DNA of 64,000 nucleotides, from the NCBI GenBank assembly GCA_944323825.1, contig CALUTY010000005.1, positions 62,001 through 126,000 of the forward strand, given 5' to 3'. Of this stretch, positions 45,301 to 55,161 are shown in pieces. The notes beneath the pieces are model-generated. The model did no database searches. It was not told the DNA's origin and saw only the letters and a list, made by a program, of their open reading frames with translations. The DNA comes from an uncultured Bacteroidales bacterium (GTDB taxonomy: Bacteria > Bacteroidota > Bacteroidia > Bacteroidales > UBA932). The position numbers and the translations under genes were made by a program. Position 1 is the first letter of the stretch; each line of letters begins with the position of its first letter.

Positions 45301-46311
45301 ACCGATGCAACCGGGAAAGACGGACACGACACTGAATCTGTTTTCCCTCCGGAAAGCTATCTGCGTTCAGAAAATTGTATGACAGCAGGTCCTGATACAG
45401 AAAGAAAGGCATTCTGCCTTACGGACATCCCTGCCGGGGAAATAAGCATTGCCGAAGTTCTGCCATATTTCGACTGGAAGATGTTCTTCGCCATCTGGGG
45501 CGTAAAATACGGACAGATGAGCCCGGATACGCCGGAAATGGCCGACCTGAAGAAAGAGGCGGAAGAAATCATACGAAGGATGGAGTCCGACGGCTCCTGC
45601 AGGATAATGCTTGCAGCCAAATGGTTTGAAGCATTTTCCGAAGGGGATGACATACATCTGTCGGATGACCGGGGAAAGCAGAAAATGATATTTCCTATGA
45701 TGCGGCAGGAAAAGCCTTCAGCACTCAAGGACGGCACCATGGCATGCCTTTCACTTGCCGACTTCGTCCCTCCCGCAGGATACGGCTTCACCTCCCCTGC
45801 AGGCATCTTCGCAATCAGCGTCAGCAGGACGGCATCGCACCGAAACGGATGCGGCTGCCCTGAATGCAAGGCCGGAAGCGGCTACGACGACATGATGGAA
45901 CGCTCTGTCATGAACACCCTCGCCGAAGCCGCCTCGGCATGGTTGGACGGGGAAATAGGGAAAATGATTGAGAATGCAGAGGATGCCGCCGGAAACGGGA
46001 AAGGATTCAAGGTCATCAAGCCCGCAGCAGGCTATTCCAGTTGCCCTGACCACACCCTCAAACGTGACATCCTCCGCCTGCTCCCGGACTCCGCAAGCCT
46101 CGGCATCACCCTGACCGAAAGCTGCGGCATGCTCCCCGATGCTTCCATCTGCGGCATGATATTCATCCACCGTGAAGCCATGTACCCGGAAATCCGCAAC
46201 ATCGGACGACAGCAATACGACAGCTACATTTCCCGCCGCGGCATGTCCCCGGAAGAAGCCCGCCGCTTCCTCGGCCACCTCCTGACTGATTTGCCCGCCA
46301 ACAAAAAATAA
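42331..46311 (+). CDS. metH: Cobalamin-dependent methionine synthase
   Basis: Transfers a methyl group from methyl-THF to homocysteine through cobalamin. I start at ATG 42331 (MTDLRDMRKISETIAGG); the frame is open to 42049, but that part precedes the promoter. 1326 residues, about 100 longer than E. coli MetH. Domains: homocysteine-binding with DGAMGTMIQRYG, zinc Cys around 273 (LNCSLG) and the pair in GGCCGTT (~335); pterin-binding (~370-650, FTNIGERANVAGSRKF); B12 cap (~705-790); B12 domain with DVHDIGKN (~838); reactivation domain (~1040-1326, KPAAGYSSCPDH). Extra length is in three low-complexity Gly/Asp/Lys linkers (~676-710, 789-829, 983-1030). metF follows after 15 bases. Confidence 0.95.
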   Translation: MTDLRDMRKISETIAGGEILILDGAMGTMIQRYGLQEQDFHSGIFSGCPKELKGNNECLNLTRPEIIRAIHEEYINAGADIIETNTFSANRISQEEYGCAEYAFDMAYAGARIAREAADKEAVIAEGKATKSCGGHRKIYVAGSIGPTSKSLSLSPDMNDPAFRAVSFDEMAEAYGEQMRGLLLGGVDLILLETCFDALNVKAALYALEKLMKTPEISENAGIRERLSKDGHFPVIVSVSVSDRSGRTLTGQTLEAFYTSVRHYPLTAFGLNCSLGAEEIYPLLKEVSNFAECAVSCYPNAGLPDGMGGYAETPSEMAAAIRKMAADGLVNIIGGCCGTTPDYIREIAGAVKGLSARTNGSGRSGSETGGLAVSGLETVHIDLKRYNFTNIGERANVAGSRKFARLISSGNYAEAMQVAADQIENGASVIDINMDDAMLDSTREMTLFTRHISNDPAVAKAALMIDSSHWETILAGLKNAQGKSIVNSISLKEGEEIFLAKAREIHALGAAMVVMAFDEKGQATDFGRKTEICGRAYRLLTEKAGIPPEDIIFDVNVLAVGTGIEEHADYAVDFIRAVGWIKENLPGALTSGGISNLSFSFRGNNPVREAMHSAFLYHAIKAGLDMAIVNPGMLQIYDEIEPSLLKCVEDVILNTDAGATERLIEKAQEIAEEKAAAGTPGKTGPDAGGSAKGNDGNAAGGNGPGPDTPVEERLMEALVKGRAASLEEDLRSCLEKYGRPVDIIEGPLMDGMKKVGELFGSGKMFLPQVVKSAKIMRQAVDFLQPYMEDGQENIPDGNMAGKGNKEHKEETAPDSPAGHKTAKVAVPKPKIVIATVKGDVHDIGKNITSIVLGCNGFDVIDLGVMVDKETIIGTAISEKADIIAASGLITPSLFQMEELCRAMSEKDMDTPLFIGGATTSPLHTAVKLAPLYGHVFYGADASASAVMAKRCMMDREAFENEEHEKQQKIRELYLKGMENAVQDGNGATGTTDATGKDGHDTESVFPPESYLRSENCMTAGPDTERKAFCLTDIPAGEISIAEVLPYFDWKMFFAIWGVKYGQMSPDTPEMADLKKEAEEIIRRMESDGSCRIMLAAKWFEAFSEGDDIHLSDDRGKQKMIFPMMRQEKPSALKDGTMACLSLADFVPPAGYGFTSPAGIFAISVSRTASHRNGCGCPECKAGSGYDDMMERSVMNTLAEAASAWLDGEIGKMIENAEDAAGNGKGFKVIKPAAGYSSCPDHTLKRDILRLLPDSASLGITLTESCGMLPDASICGMIFIHREAMYPEIRNIGRQQYDSYISRRGMSPEEARRFLGHLLTDLPANKK

Positions 46312-46326
46312 ACTAACTTTGTTTGA

Positions 46327-47247
46327 ATGAAGATAAGCGACATATTGGCGGAGAGAGGGAAGCCGTTCCCGTCCCTTGAGATAGTCCCGCCGCTGAAAGG
46401 AATGACGAAAGAGGAACTCATGGACTCGATAAGGCCGTTAATGGAATTCAGTCCGAAATACATAAACGTGACCTGCCACAGGGACGAATACGAATACAGG
46501 GAAAAGGCCGACGGGACATTTTCACGGCATCTGGTGAGAAGGCGCGTCAGTGAAACCGCGGTTTGCGGGGCGATAATGTCGGAATTCGGCATAGAGACCG
46601 TGCCTCATATAATCTGCGGAGGGGCGAACGCCGACGAGATAGAAAGCCTGCTGCATGACCTGCGTTTCATGGGCATCTCTAATGTAATGGCCCTGCGCGG
46701 GGACTCCATCATAGGTGAAAAGAGATTCACTCCGGTACAGGGAGGCTACAGATATGCAGGAGAACTTGTGGCGGCCATCCGCAGATTCGAAAACGGAAAG
46801 ATATTCTCTATAGGAGTGGGCGGTTACCCTGAAAAGCATTTCGAGGCCCCGAACATGGAAACGGATATAGCCCACCTCAAGAAAAAGGTGGATGCGGGAG
46901 CCGACTACATCATCACGCAGATGTTCTTCGACAACAAGGTATTCTACGACTTCGTGGAGCGGTGCCGGGCCGCAGGCATCACCGTCCCGATCATACCGGG
47001 ACTGAAACCGCTCTCCACCGTGAAGCAGATCAACATGCTCCCCGAATCATTCTCCCTCGACATCCCGATGGAGCTGACCAAGGCCATGCTCGATGCAGGG
47101 GACGACAAGGAAAAGGCCTACAGGACAGGCACGGAATGGTGCATAATGCAGTGCAAGGACCTCCTGAAGCACGGTGTTCCTGCCGTGCATTTCTACACCA
47201 TGGGCAAATCCAGGAACATTGTGGAGATACTGCGGGCTGCATTCTAA
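46327..47247 (+). CDS. metF: 5,10-methylenetetrahydrofolate reductase
   Basis: FAD enzyme making methyl-THF for MetH. 306 residues: SLEIVPPLKG (catalytic Glu in EIVPP, where E. coli has EFFPP), FSPKYINVTCHRDEYEYR, MALRGDS, IGVGGYPEKHFEAPN, KKVDAGADYIITQMFFDN and PIIPGLKPL are conserved MetF elements. Operon with metH. Confidence 0.95.
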   Translation: MKISDILAERGKPFPSLEIVPPLKGMTKEELMDSIRPLMEFSPKYINVTCHRDEYEYREKADGTFSRHLVRRRVSETAVCGAIMSEFGIETVPHIICGGANADEIESLLHDLRFMGISNVMALRGDSIIGEKRFTPVQGGYRYAGELVAAIRRFENGKIFSIGVGGYPEKHFEAPNMETDIAHLKKKVDAGADYIITQMFFDNKVFYDFVERCRAAGITVPIIPGLKPLSTVKQINMLPESFSLDIPMELTKAMLDAGDDKEKAYRTGTEWCIMQCKDLLKHGVPAVHFYTMGKSRNIVEILRAAF

Positions 47248-47299
47248 AAAAGGCTGCCCGCATAAAAAAGACAGACATTATTTTCTGCACGATTTTCGG

Positions 47300-47330
47300 T
47301 TTGGTCATTTATATATTTTTCTTAAATTTG
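47300..47330 (+). promoter_or_regulatory. Promoter of the V-type ATPase operon
   Basis: TTTG (47300-47303), 19-base spacer, TAAATTTG (47323-47330). The leader to the first start is about 105 bases. Confidence 0.7.
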
Positions 47331-47438
47331 TAGGATTAGTTTCAAATTTCAACAAAAAATGCATGCAATGCCCTGACAGGACACAGGAAAGCGGAACATG
47401 CCGGATGAACGGAAATATAATTAATGACGCACCATATT

Positions 47439-48050
47439 ATGCAGAACAAATTGCAAGAGCTGACAGACAAACTCTACAATGAGGGGCTGTCAAAAGGGAA
47501 ACAGGAGGGTGAGGCGATAGTCGCCGAAGCCAGGAAAAAGGCAGCGGACATAATTGAAGACGCCAGGAAAGAGGCGGAATCAATCATCGCTTCGGCAAGG
47601 AAAGACGCAGAAGGTCTCAAGGCAAAGACCGAAGGGGACCTGAAGCTCGCCGCATCACAGAGCATCGCTGCCACAAGACAGGCCATAGAAAACCTCGTGG
47701 TGACCGGCCTGACAGAAAAAGAAGTATCGTCGGCATTGTCTTCCGCCGCATTCGTAAAGGAGATGCTGACATCCGTAGTAAAGTCATTCAACTCATCCTC
47801 TGAGGCCGAGAGCCTCGAAATCATGCTTCCTGAAGCACTCAAGAAGGAAACGGAACCTTTCATCAGAAAGGAGCTTGCATCCATGTTCAAGGGAGGGCTG
47901 GAAGTGACATTCTCAAAGAAGATCCAGGGCGGGTTCACAATCAGCCCGAAAGGCAGCGGCTATTTCATCAGCTTCACGGATGAGACATTCAACGCCCTCA
48001 TTTCCGAATATCTCAGACCGGCCACAAAGAAGATCCTGTTTGAAAAATGA
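47439..48050 (+). CDS. atpE: V/A-type ATPase subunit E
   Basis: Peripheral stalk subunit. I choose ATG 47439 (MQNKLQELTDKLYNEG); an earlier ATG at 47424 adds MTHHI. 203 residues. A long Ala/Lys/Glu-rich helix (~10-90, KQEGEAIVAEARKKAADIIEDARKEAESI) is followed by a globular C-terminal domain ending SEYLRPATKKILFEK. First gene of the operon; its stop overlaps the next start (ATGA). Confidence 0.85.
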   Translation: MQNKLQELTDKLYNEGLSKGKQEGEAIVAEARKKAADIIEDARKEAESIIASARKDAEGLKAKTEGDLKLAASQSIAATRQAIENLVVTGLTEKEVSSALSSAAFVKEMLTSVVKSFNSSSEAESLEIMLPEALKKETEPFIRKELASMFKGGLEVTFSKKIQGGFTISPKGSGYFISFTDETFNALISEYLRPATKKILFEK

Positions 48051-48739
48051 ACAACTACCAATATATAATTGCGGGACTTCCTGCCCTGACGAAAGACTGG
48101 AAATTCTCCGAAGGGAATTTCGAAAGCTTTCTCGAAGAGATCAAGGGAGGATGTTCCGACAAGGACAAGACCCTGATAGGATGGCTTGAACGGGGATTTG
48201 ACGACAGCAGCCTCAACGAAGAATTCTACAGGGAGGCCCTTTCGTGCAAGAATGCATTCATCAGGGAGTATTTCACCTTCGACCTCAATGTCAGGAATGC
48301 CAAGACCCGCTATCTGAACAAGGCTCTCGGCAGGCCTGCGGACAAGGATGTCATCATCCCTGGAGGCGAAGACCAGTCCGGCATCCCCACTGCGGGGGCA
48401 TTCGGGGATCTGAAGCTTCCGGAAGAGTTCGAGGAGGCCGCAAGACTGGACGCAGTACTCCAGGGGAAGGACATTCTGGCCCGGGAAAGGGGGCTGGACG
48501 ACCTGATGTGGGAGAAGATTGACAGCCTCACCACATTCAATTATTTCGATGTCAATGTGCTTCTCGGTTTCCTTTGCAAGCTCCACATAATATCCAGATG
48601 GGCACGTCTCGACGAACAGACCGGACGGGAAATGTTCAGAAAGCTTGTGGACGAGGTGCGCGGGACATTCAAGGGAGTACAGTACGATGCCGGGAAGACC
48701 GGTTCCGGAAGCACGGGAAGAAAGGCTCCGGAGATGTAA
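48047..48739 (+). CDS. DUF2764 family protein of the V-type ATPase operon
   Basis: 230 residues, no signal peptide. MNNYQYIIAGLPAL, then a helical protein with FIREYFTFDLNVRNAKTRYLNKALG and FDVNVLLGFLCKLHIISRWARLDEQTGREMFRKLV. DUF2764 is found within V/A-ATPase operons of Bacteroidota and spirochaetes between E and A. No separate C subunit gene is present here, so it may replace it (inference). Confidence 0.8.
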   Translation: MNNYQYIIAGLPALTKDWKFSEGNFESFLEEIKGGCSDKDKTLIGWLERGFDDSSLNEEFYREALSCKNAFIREYFTFDLNVRNAKTRYLNKALGRPADKDVIIPGGEDQSGIPTAGAFGDLKLPEEFEEAARLDAVLQGKDILARERGLDDLMWEKIDSLTTFNYFDVNVLLGFLCKLHIISRWARLDEQTGREMFRKLVDEVRGTFKGVQYDAGKTGSGSTGRKAPEM

Positions 48740-48780
48740 ACCGGCAACATTAAGACAATAACAGATAAAAATTACAAGAT

Positions 48781-50550
48781 ATGAAAAGTACAGGAAAGGT
48801 AACGGGCATCGTTTCCAACCTTGTCACTGTGGAGACAGAAGGGCCTGTGTCACAGAATGAGCTGTGCTTTGTCACTTCCGGTGACACGAAGCTCATGGCA
48901 GAGGTCATCAAGGTGACCGGCAACACGGCCTCCATCCAGGTGTTCGAGAGCACCCGAGGACTCAAAAACGGCAACGCAGTCGAGTTCGAGGGGAGGATGC
49001 TCGAAGCCACGCTCGGTCCGGGACTTCTGTCAAGCTGCTACGACGGGCTGCAGAACGACCTCACCACAATGACCGGAGTGTTCCTCAAGAAAGGGGAATA
49101 CACCTCGCCGCTTGACCACTCCAAAATGTGGGACTTCACCCCTATCGCAAAACCGGGGGACAAGGTGATTGCCGCCGACTGGCTCGGAGAAGTGCAGGAA
49201 GGCTGGCTCCCTCACAAGATCATGGTCCCGTTCTCTTTTGAAGGGGAATATACGGTGAAGTCGGTGGTCCCTGCGGGACAATACAACATCGACACCACGG
49301 TGGCTGTCCTCACCGATGAGAACGGGGAGGATGTCAATGTCACGATGACACAGAAATGGCCGGTGAAAGTCGCCATCAAGGGCTACAGGGAAAAGCCGAG
49401 GCCCGGCAGGATAATGGAGACAGGAGTGCGTGTGATAGACACCCTCGACCCTATCGCCGAAGGAGGCACAGGCTTCATCCCGGGACCTTTCGGCTGCGGA
49501 AAGACAGTGCTGCAGCACGCCATCGCCAAGCAGGGTGACGCCCAGGTCATCGTGATGGCTGCCTGCGGAGAAAGGGCCAATGAGGTGGTGGAGATCTTCA
49601 CCGAATTCCCTGAACTGATAGACCCCCACACAGGGCGTCATCTGATGGAAAGGACCACCATCATCTGCAACACATCCAACATGCCTGTAGCCGCCAGGGA
49701 GGCATCCGTATATACGGCCATGACCATCTGCGAATACTACAGGGCGATGGGACTGAAAGTCCTTCTTCTCGCCGACTCGACCTCACGCTGGGCACAGGCC
49801 CTGAGGGAGATGAGCAACCGCATGGAGGAACTTCCGGGAGCGGACGCCTTCCCTGTGGACCTTTCCGCCATCATATCGAGCTTCTATGCCAGGGCCGGAA
49901 TGGTGGTGCTCAACAACGGGCAGACCGGTTCAGTCACATTCATAGGCACTGTCTCCCCTGCAGGAGGAAACCTGAAGGAGCCCGTAACCGAGTCCACGAA
50001 AAAGGCGGCGAGGTGCTTCTATGCCCTTGAGCAGAACCGTGCTGACAAGAAGAGATACCCGGCAGTCAACCCTATCGACTCATATTCAAAATATCTCGAA
50101 TACCCTGAAATCCAGGAATACCTTTCTGAAAAGGTGGCTTCGGGATGGGTCGGAATGGTGGAGAAGGCAAAGAACATAATCAGAAGGGGCAAGGAGGCCA
50201 ACGAACAGATCAACATCCTCGGTGATGACGGCGTGCCTATGAGTTACCATGAACTGTTCTGGAAATCCGAGCTGATAGACTTCATCATCCTCCAGCAGGA
50301 CGCCTTCGACCCTGTGGACAGCCTCACGCCGATGGACAGGCAGAAATACATGCTCGAACTGGTGCTGGACATCTGCGACAGGGAATTTTCATTCGAAGAC
50401 TATGAGAAATGCCGCGACACATTCAAGGAGCTCATCAATGTGCTCAAGCAGATGAACTATTCCGAATTCATGAGCGACAATTTCAAGAAATACCGCGGAC
50501 AGCTCGACACCATGCTGAAAAGCCTGGCTGCAGAAACAGAGGCGGCTTGA
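48781..50550 (+). CDS. atpA: V/A-type ATPase catalytic subunit A
   Basis: 589 residues. Bulge-type N-terminal beta-barrel, non-homologous region (~110-190), and the ATPase core with P-loop GPFGCGKTV (around 236), the catalytic Glu in GERANE, LLADSTSRWAQALREMSNRMEELPG, and the Walker B strand before it. C-terminal helical domain to residue 589. It makes the catalytic hexamer with subunit B. Confidence 0.95.
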   Translation: MKSTGKVTGIVSNLVTVETEGPVSQNELCFVTSGDTKLMAEVIKVTGNTASIQVFESTRGLKNGNAVEFEGRMLEATLGPGLLSSCYDGLQNDLTTMTGVFLKKGEYTSPLDHSKMWDFTPIAKPGDKVIAADWLGEVQEGWLPHKIMVPFSFEGEYTVKSVVPAGQYNIDTTVAVLTDENGEDVNVTMTQKWPVKVAIKGYREKPRPGRIMETGVRVIDTLDPIAEGGTGFIPGPFGCGKTVLQHAIAKQGDAQVIVMAACGERANEVVEIFTEFPELIDPHTGRHLMERTTIICNTSNMPVAAREASVYTAMTICEYYRAMGLKVLLLADSTSRWAQALREMSNRMEELPGADAFPVDLSAIISSFYARAGMVVLNNGQTGSVTFIGTVSPAGGNLKEPVTESTKKAARCFYALEQNRADKKRYPAVNPIDSYSKYLEYPEIQEYLSEKVASGWVGMVEKAKNIIRRGKEANEQINILGDDGVPMSYHELFWKSELIDFIILQQDAFDPVDSLTPMDRQKYMLELVLDICDREFSFEDYEKCRDTFKELINVLKQMNYSEFMSDNFKKYRGQLDTMLKSLAAETEAA

Positions 50551-50595
50551 CCTCTTCGGCAATACAGGCAGAACACCCATCGAAACTGAAAGATT

Positions 50596-51915
50596 ATGAA
50601 CAGAAAGGCATTTCAGAAAATATACACGAAGTTGGAGGGCATCACCAAGGCCACGGTCTCACTGAAGGCGAAAGGTGTCTCCAACGATGAGCTTGCCACC
50701 GTGGACGGCAGACTTGCCCAGGTGGTGAAGACAAAGGGCGACATGGTCACCCTGCAGATCTTCGGAGGCACGGAAGGAATCCCTACCGATGCCGAGGTGG
50801 TCTTCCTGGGCTCGGCCCCTACCCTGAAAGTCGGGGAAGGGCTTGCCGGAAGATTCTTCAACGCATACGGAGAGCCTATCGACGGAGGTCCTGAGATTGA
50901 AGGAGAGGAAAGGGAGATCGGAGGCCCTTCCGTGAACCCGTACAAGAGGAGGCAGCCTTCGCAGCTGATTCCGACGGGAATCGCAGGCATCGACCTCAAC
51001 AACACCATAGTGTCAGGACAGAAGATCCCGTTCTTCGCCGACCCTGACCAGCCGTACAACAATGTGATGGCCCAGGTGGCCCTGAGAGCAGATGTGGACA
51101 AGATAATTCTCGGCGGCATGGGACTTTCCAACGACGACTATCTGTATTTCAGACATGAATTCGAAAGGGCCGGCGCCCTTGACAAGATCATCAGCTTCGT
51201 CAACACCACGGAACAGCCGCCTGTGGAAAGGCTCCTCATCCCGGACATGGCCCTCACCGCAGCCGAATATTTCGCAGTGGACAAGAACGAGAAGGTGCTC
51301 GTCCTCCTCACGGACATGACCCTCTATGCCGATGCGCTCAGCATCGTCAGCAACCGTATGGACCAGATCCCGTCAAAGGACTCCATGCCTGGCTCCCTCT
51401 ATTCGGACCTTGCAAAGATCTACGAAAAGGCCGTACAGCTGCCTGACGGAGGCTCCATCACCATCATAGCAGTGACTACACTGAACGACGGAGACATCAC
51501 CCACGCCATCCCGGACAACACCGGATACATCACCGAGGGACAGCTCTACCTCCGTGCCGACCCGGATTCCGGAAAGGTCATCATCGACCCGTTCCGCTCG
51601 CTTTCACGACTCAAGCAGCTCGTGATCGGCAAGCAGACACGCGAAGACCACAACCAGGTGATGAACACCGGAGTGCGCCTCTATGCAGATGCACAGAACG
51701 CCAAGACAAAGCTCGAGAACGGTTTCGATCTGAGCGACTACGACCTGCGCTGCCTCGACTTCGCCAAGGAATACGCCACAAGACTTCTCGCAATCGATGT
51801 CAACATCAGCATCGACGAGATGCTTGACACCGCATGGGAGCTGTTCGGAAAATATTTCACGAAGGCGGAGACCGGCATAAAGCAGGCCCTCATCGACAAA
51901 TACTGGAAAGTATGA
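50596..51915 (+). CDS. atpB: V/A-type ATPase subunit B
   Basis: 439 residues. Non-catalytic nucleotide-binding partner of A, beginning MNRKAFQKIYTKLEGITKATV. It lacks a P-loop, as expected for B. Signature PSQLIPTGIAGIDLNNTIVSGQKIPFF, VLLTDMTLYADALSIVSNRMDQIPSKDSMPGSLYSDLAKIYEKA. Its stop overlaps the start of D (ATGA). Confidence 0.95.
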   Translation: MNRKAFQKIYTKLEGITKATVSLKAKGVSNDELATVDGRLAQVVKTKGDMVTLQIFGGTEGIPTDAEVVFLGSAPTLKVGEGLAGRFFNAYGEPIDGGPEIEGEEREIGGPSVNPYKRRQPSQLIPTGIAGIDLNNTIVSGQKIPFFADPDQPYNNVMAQVALRADVDKIILGGMGLSNDDYLYFRHEFERAGALDKIISFVNTTEQPPVERLLIPDMALTAAEYFAVDKNEKVLVLLTDMTLYADALSIVSNRMDQIPSKDSMPGSLYSDLAKIYEKAVQLPDGGSITIIAVTTLNDGDITHAIPDNTGYITEGQLYLRADPDSGKVIIDPFRSLSRLKQLVIGKQTREDHNQVMNTGVRLYADAQNAKTKLENGFDLSDYDLRCLDFAKEYATRLLAIDVNISIDEMLDTAWELFGKYFTKAETGIKQALIDKYWKV

Positions 51916-52526
51916 TAAAGTTCCAATATAACAAGACTTCACTGAATGCCCTCGGCAAGCAGCTCAAGATGCGTCAGAATGCCCTTCCTACGCTGAAGAA
52001 CAAGGAATCGGCCCTGCGTCTTGAGGTGCGCAAGGCCAAGGCGTATTCGGAGAAGCTGATTCAGGACCTTGAAGCCGCACTGAAACGGTATGACTATCTT
52101 GCCGCCCTGTGGAACGAGTTCGAGCCGGATCTCATAGCCATAACGGATGTGGACCTGGAAACGGTGAAGGTGGCGGGAGTGAAGACCCCCCAGCTGAAGG
52201 ACATCCATTACGAGATCCACGAATTCAACGCCTTTGCCAAGCCGGCATGGTACGCGGACGGGGTGGCCATCCTGAAGGAACTGTCCAGGCTGGGGATAGA
52301 GTCGGAAGTCTATATGGAAAAGAGCCGCGTGCTTGATTTCCAGAGGAAGAAGACCACCCAGAAAGTGAATCTCTACGAAAAGGTGCAGATTCCTGGCTAC
52401 CAGGAAGCCATCAGGAAAATCAAGAGATACATGGAGGACGAGGAAAACCTCACAAAGGCAGCCTCAAAGATAGTCAAGAACAGGCATCAGATGGAAGAAG
52501 AGGAGGAAATGGGCAATGGTAACTGA
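51912..52526 (+). CDS. atpD: V/A-type ATPase subunit D
   Basis: Central rotor shaft. Start at ATG 51912, overlapping the atpB stop; 204 residues (MIKFQYNKTSLNALGKQL). Two long helices: ~8-65 (NALPTLKNKESALRLEVRKAK) and ~140-200 (LDFQRKKTTQKVNLYEKVQIPGYQEAIRKIKRYMEDEE), with a small domain between. The acidic tail MEEEEEMGNG overlaps the start of subunit I by 11 bases. Confidence 0.9.
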   Translation: MIKFQYNKTSLNALGKQLKMRQNALPTLKNKESALRLEVRKAKAYSEKLIQDLEAALKRYDYLAALWNEFEPDLIAITDVDLETVKVAGVKTPQLKDIHYEIHEFNAFAKPAWYADGVAILKELSRLGIESEVYMEKSRVLDFQRKKTTQKVNLYEKVQIPGYQEAIRKIKRYMEDEENLTKAASKIVKNRHQMEEEEEMGNGN

Positions 52527-54369
52527 AATGACAAAATATTCCTTCATCCTCCTGGAAGAGGAGAGTGAAGGCTTCATGCAGCAGCTTCAGCAGCTCGGTG
52601 TGGTGGACATCACACGCTCCGCAAAGCCGGTGGACGGGACTTCCTCAGAGATGCTGGAACGGGCTGCTGCCGAAAAGAAGGCAATGGCACTGCTCAGCAA
52701 AACCTGTTATGACAAAGATCCGGATATCGGAGCCATAAGGGAGGCGGCTGAAAAGGCCATAGTTGAAGGGGATCTGTACAGACTCACGCTCAGGACCGCA
52801 GAAAGGCTTGCCGGGCTTAATGCGGAGCTTGACATGGCCAGGAAAAAGGCAATGAGACTGCTTCCGTGGGGAGAATTCGACAAGGCAGCCGTAGAAGGGC
52901 TCGCATCAAAGGGGCTCAAAGTCAGATACTATTCCGCTTCAAAGAAGGCATTCAACGAATCATGGAATGAACTGTATCCGCTTCAGGTCATCAATGATGA
53001 CGGGAAGACAGTATGGTTCGTGACCGTCTCCGACAGTTCTGAAGAATACAGCTTTCCGCTCAACGAATGTGCTGCACCGGAAGAATCGTTCAGGGATGCC
53101 GAAGCCGAAATCCAAAGCATCGAAAAGGAGATTACTCTGCAAAAGGGTCTGATGCTCAAGCTGAAGAGCCATGCCGATGAAATAAGGACGGAATATGACA
53201 GGCTGCTCAGCGATCTGGACCTGTATCTTGCCGAAATATCGGGGGAACAGGCAGTTGAGAACAGGATAAGCCTCTTTGAAGGCTTCGCCCCGACGGAAAC
53301 CGACGGGGAACTGCAGGCCAGACTCGATGCGATGGGCGTGTTCTATCTCACAGAAAAGGCCACATTGGAGGACAATCCTCCGATCAAGCTGAAAAACAAC
53401 AGGTTTGCAAGCATGTTCGAAGTCCTGACAGGGATGTACGGCATGCCTGCCTACAATGAATTCGACCTCACTCCGGTGCTCGGTCCGTTCTTCCTGCTGT
53501 TCTTTGCCCTGTGTCTTGGGGACGCCGGATACGGCCTGGTACTCATCGCCATAAGCTTTTTCCTGAAAAAGAAGGTCAAGAGCATGGCAAAGCTTGCCCC
53601 GCTTGTGATGACCCTCGGAATAGGGACATTCTTCATAGGCATCCTGATGAATACTTTCTTCGGATTCAGCCTTGTGGAGCAGAGTTTCATCCCTGAATGG
53701 CTGAAGAAATGCATCCGGCCCCTGCAGGGTGATGTTGCAGGCTTCCCGGCCACGATGGTCCTTGCCATATGCATCGGAATCCTCAACATCTGTGTGGCAA
53801 TGGTGATAAAGGCAATATGCTATACACACAGATTCGGGATGAAGAACAATCTCGGCACATGGGGATGGACACTGTTTGTCGTCGGAGGGGTGATTTTAGA
53901 CGGCATAGCATTGTTCGGACTGCTGCAGTCCGAGATCATAAAATGGATATTCATTGTCCTCGCCATCATTTCAGGCCTGGGAATATATATCTTCAACAGT
54001 CCCGGCAGAAATCCTTTTGTCAACATCGGGGCAGGACTCTGGGACACATACAACATGGCCACCGGACTGCTGAGCGACACATTGAGTTTCATCCGTCTCT
54101 ACGCGCTCGGACTCGCCGGAGGAATGCTGGGCTCGACATTCAACACATTGGGAGGCATGCTCATGGACAGTTGCCCGGTGCCGGGACTGAACTGGCTGCT
54201 GTTTGCCATAATCTTCGTGATAGGACATGCACTCAACATTGCCCTGTCCTGTCTCGGAGCCTTTGTGCACCCGCTGCGACTCACATTCGTCGAATTCTTC
54301 AAGAACAGCGGATATGAAGGAAGCGGCAAGCCGTACAATCCGCTTGCAGTAAAGAAAGAAGAAGCATAA
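52516..54369 (+). CDS. atpI: V/A-type ATPase membrane subunit I (a-subunit)
   Basis: 617 residues. Cytosolic N-terminal half (~1-320) with coiled coils (~85-120, 190-245). Then about seven membrane helices, including LGPFFLLFFALCLGDAGYGLVLIAISFFL and the conserved helix LSDTLSFIRLYALGLAGGMLG with Arg in FIRLYALG for ion transfer. C-terminus GAFVHPLRLTFVEFFKNSGYEGSGKPYNPL is typical. Start ATG 52516 overlaps atpD; ATG 52528 (MTKYSFILLEEE) is possible. Confidence 0.92.
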   Translation: MVTEMTKYSFILLEEESEGFMQQLQQLGVVDITRSAKPVDGTSSEMLERAAAEKKAMALLSKTCYDKDPDIGAIREAAEKAIVEGDLYRLTLRTAERLAGLNAELDMARKKAMRLLPWGEFDKAAVEGLASKGLKVRYYSASKKAFNESWNELYPLQVINDDGKTVWFVTVSDSSEEYSFPLNECAAPEESFRDAEAEIQSIEKEITLQKGLMLKLKSHADEIRTEYDRLLSDLDLYLAEISGEQAVENRISLFEGFAPTETDGELQARLDAMGVFYLTEKATLEDNPPIKLKNNRFASMFEVLTGMYGMPAYNEFDLTPVLGPFFLLFFALCLGDAGYGLVLIAISFFLKKKVKSMAKLAPLVMTLGIGTFFIGILMNTFFGFSLVEQSFIPEWLKKCIRPLQGDVAGFPATMVLAICIGILNICVAMVIKAICYTHRFGMKNNLGTWGWTLFVVGGVILDGIALFGLLQSEIIKWIFIVLAIISGLGIYIFNSPGRNPFVNIGAGLWDTYNMATGLLSDTLSFIRLYALGLAGGMLGSTFNTLGGMLMDSCPVPGLNWLLFAIIFVIGHALNIALSCLGAFVHPLRLTFVEFFKNSGYEGSGKPYNPLAVKKEEA

Positions 54370-54455
54370 AAGAAGAATCCGCAGTCATGACGGCCATGTC
54401 GCAAGACAGTCATGAACGGAACATACATGATTTTAAAAAACAATAAATTATTTAA

Positions 54456-54902
<447 letters not shown>

Positions 54903-54928
54903 GACTTCCGCCGAAGAGCATAGACAGA

Positions 54929-54986
54929 AAGCCGTTTCCTGACCTTGTCATGCATAAAGCAGCATAGACAATGCAGGGAACGGCTT
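54929..54986 (+). terminator. Terminator of the V-type ATPase operon
   Basis: AAGCCGTTTCCTG pairs with CAGGGAACGGCTT (one wobble), with a further TTGTC/GACAA stem inside, then CGATTGTTTTC. Confidence 0.7.
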
Positions 54987-55161
54987 CGATTGTTTTCTTG
55001 CAAAAGCACCGGCTCACCCATACTTGTAAAAACGGGAATAAATTCCCAATTTTGTAAAGATAAAGGCATTCTAAAAGCCGGAATGGAAGTCGGAGGAACA
55101 GGAGGGATGACGGAAGGGAGGGCTGCATGGATATAGAGAACCCGATATAAAACCATAAGAC

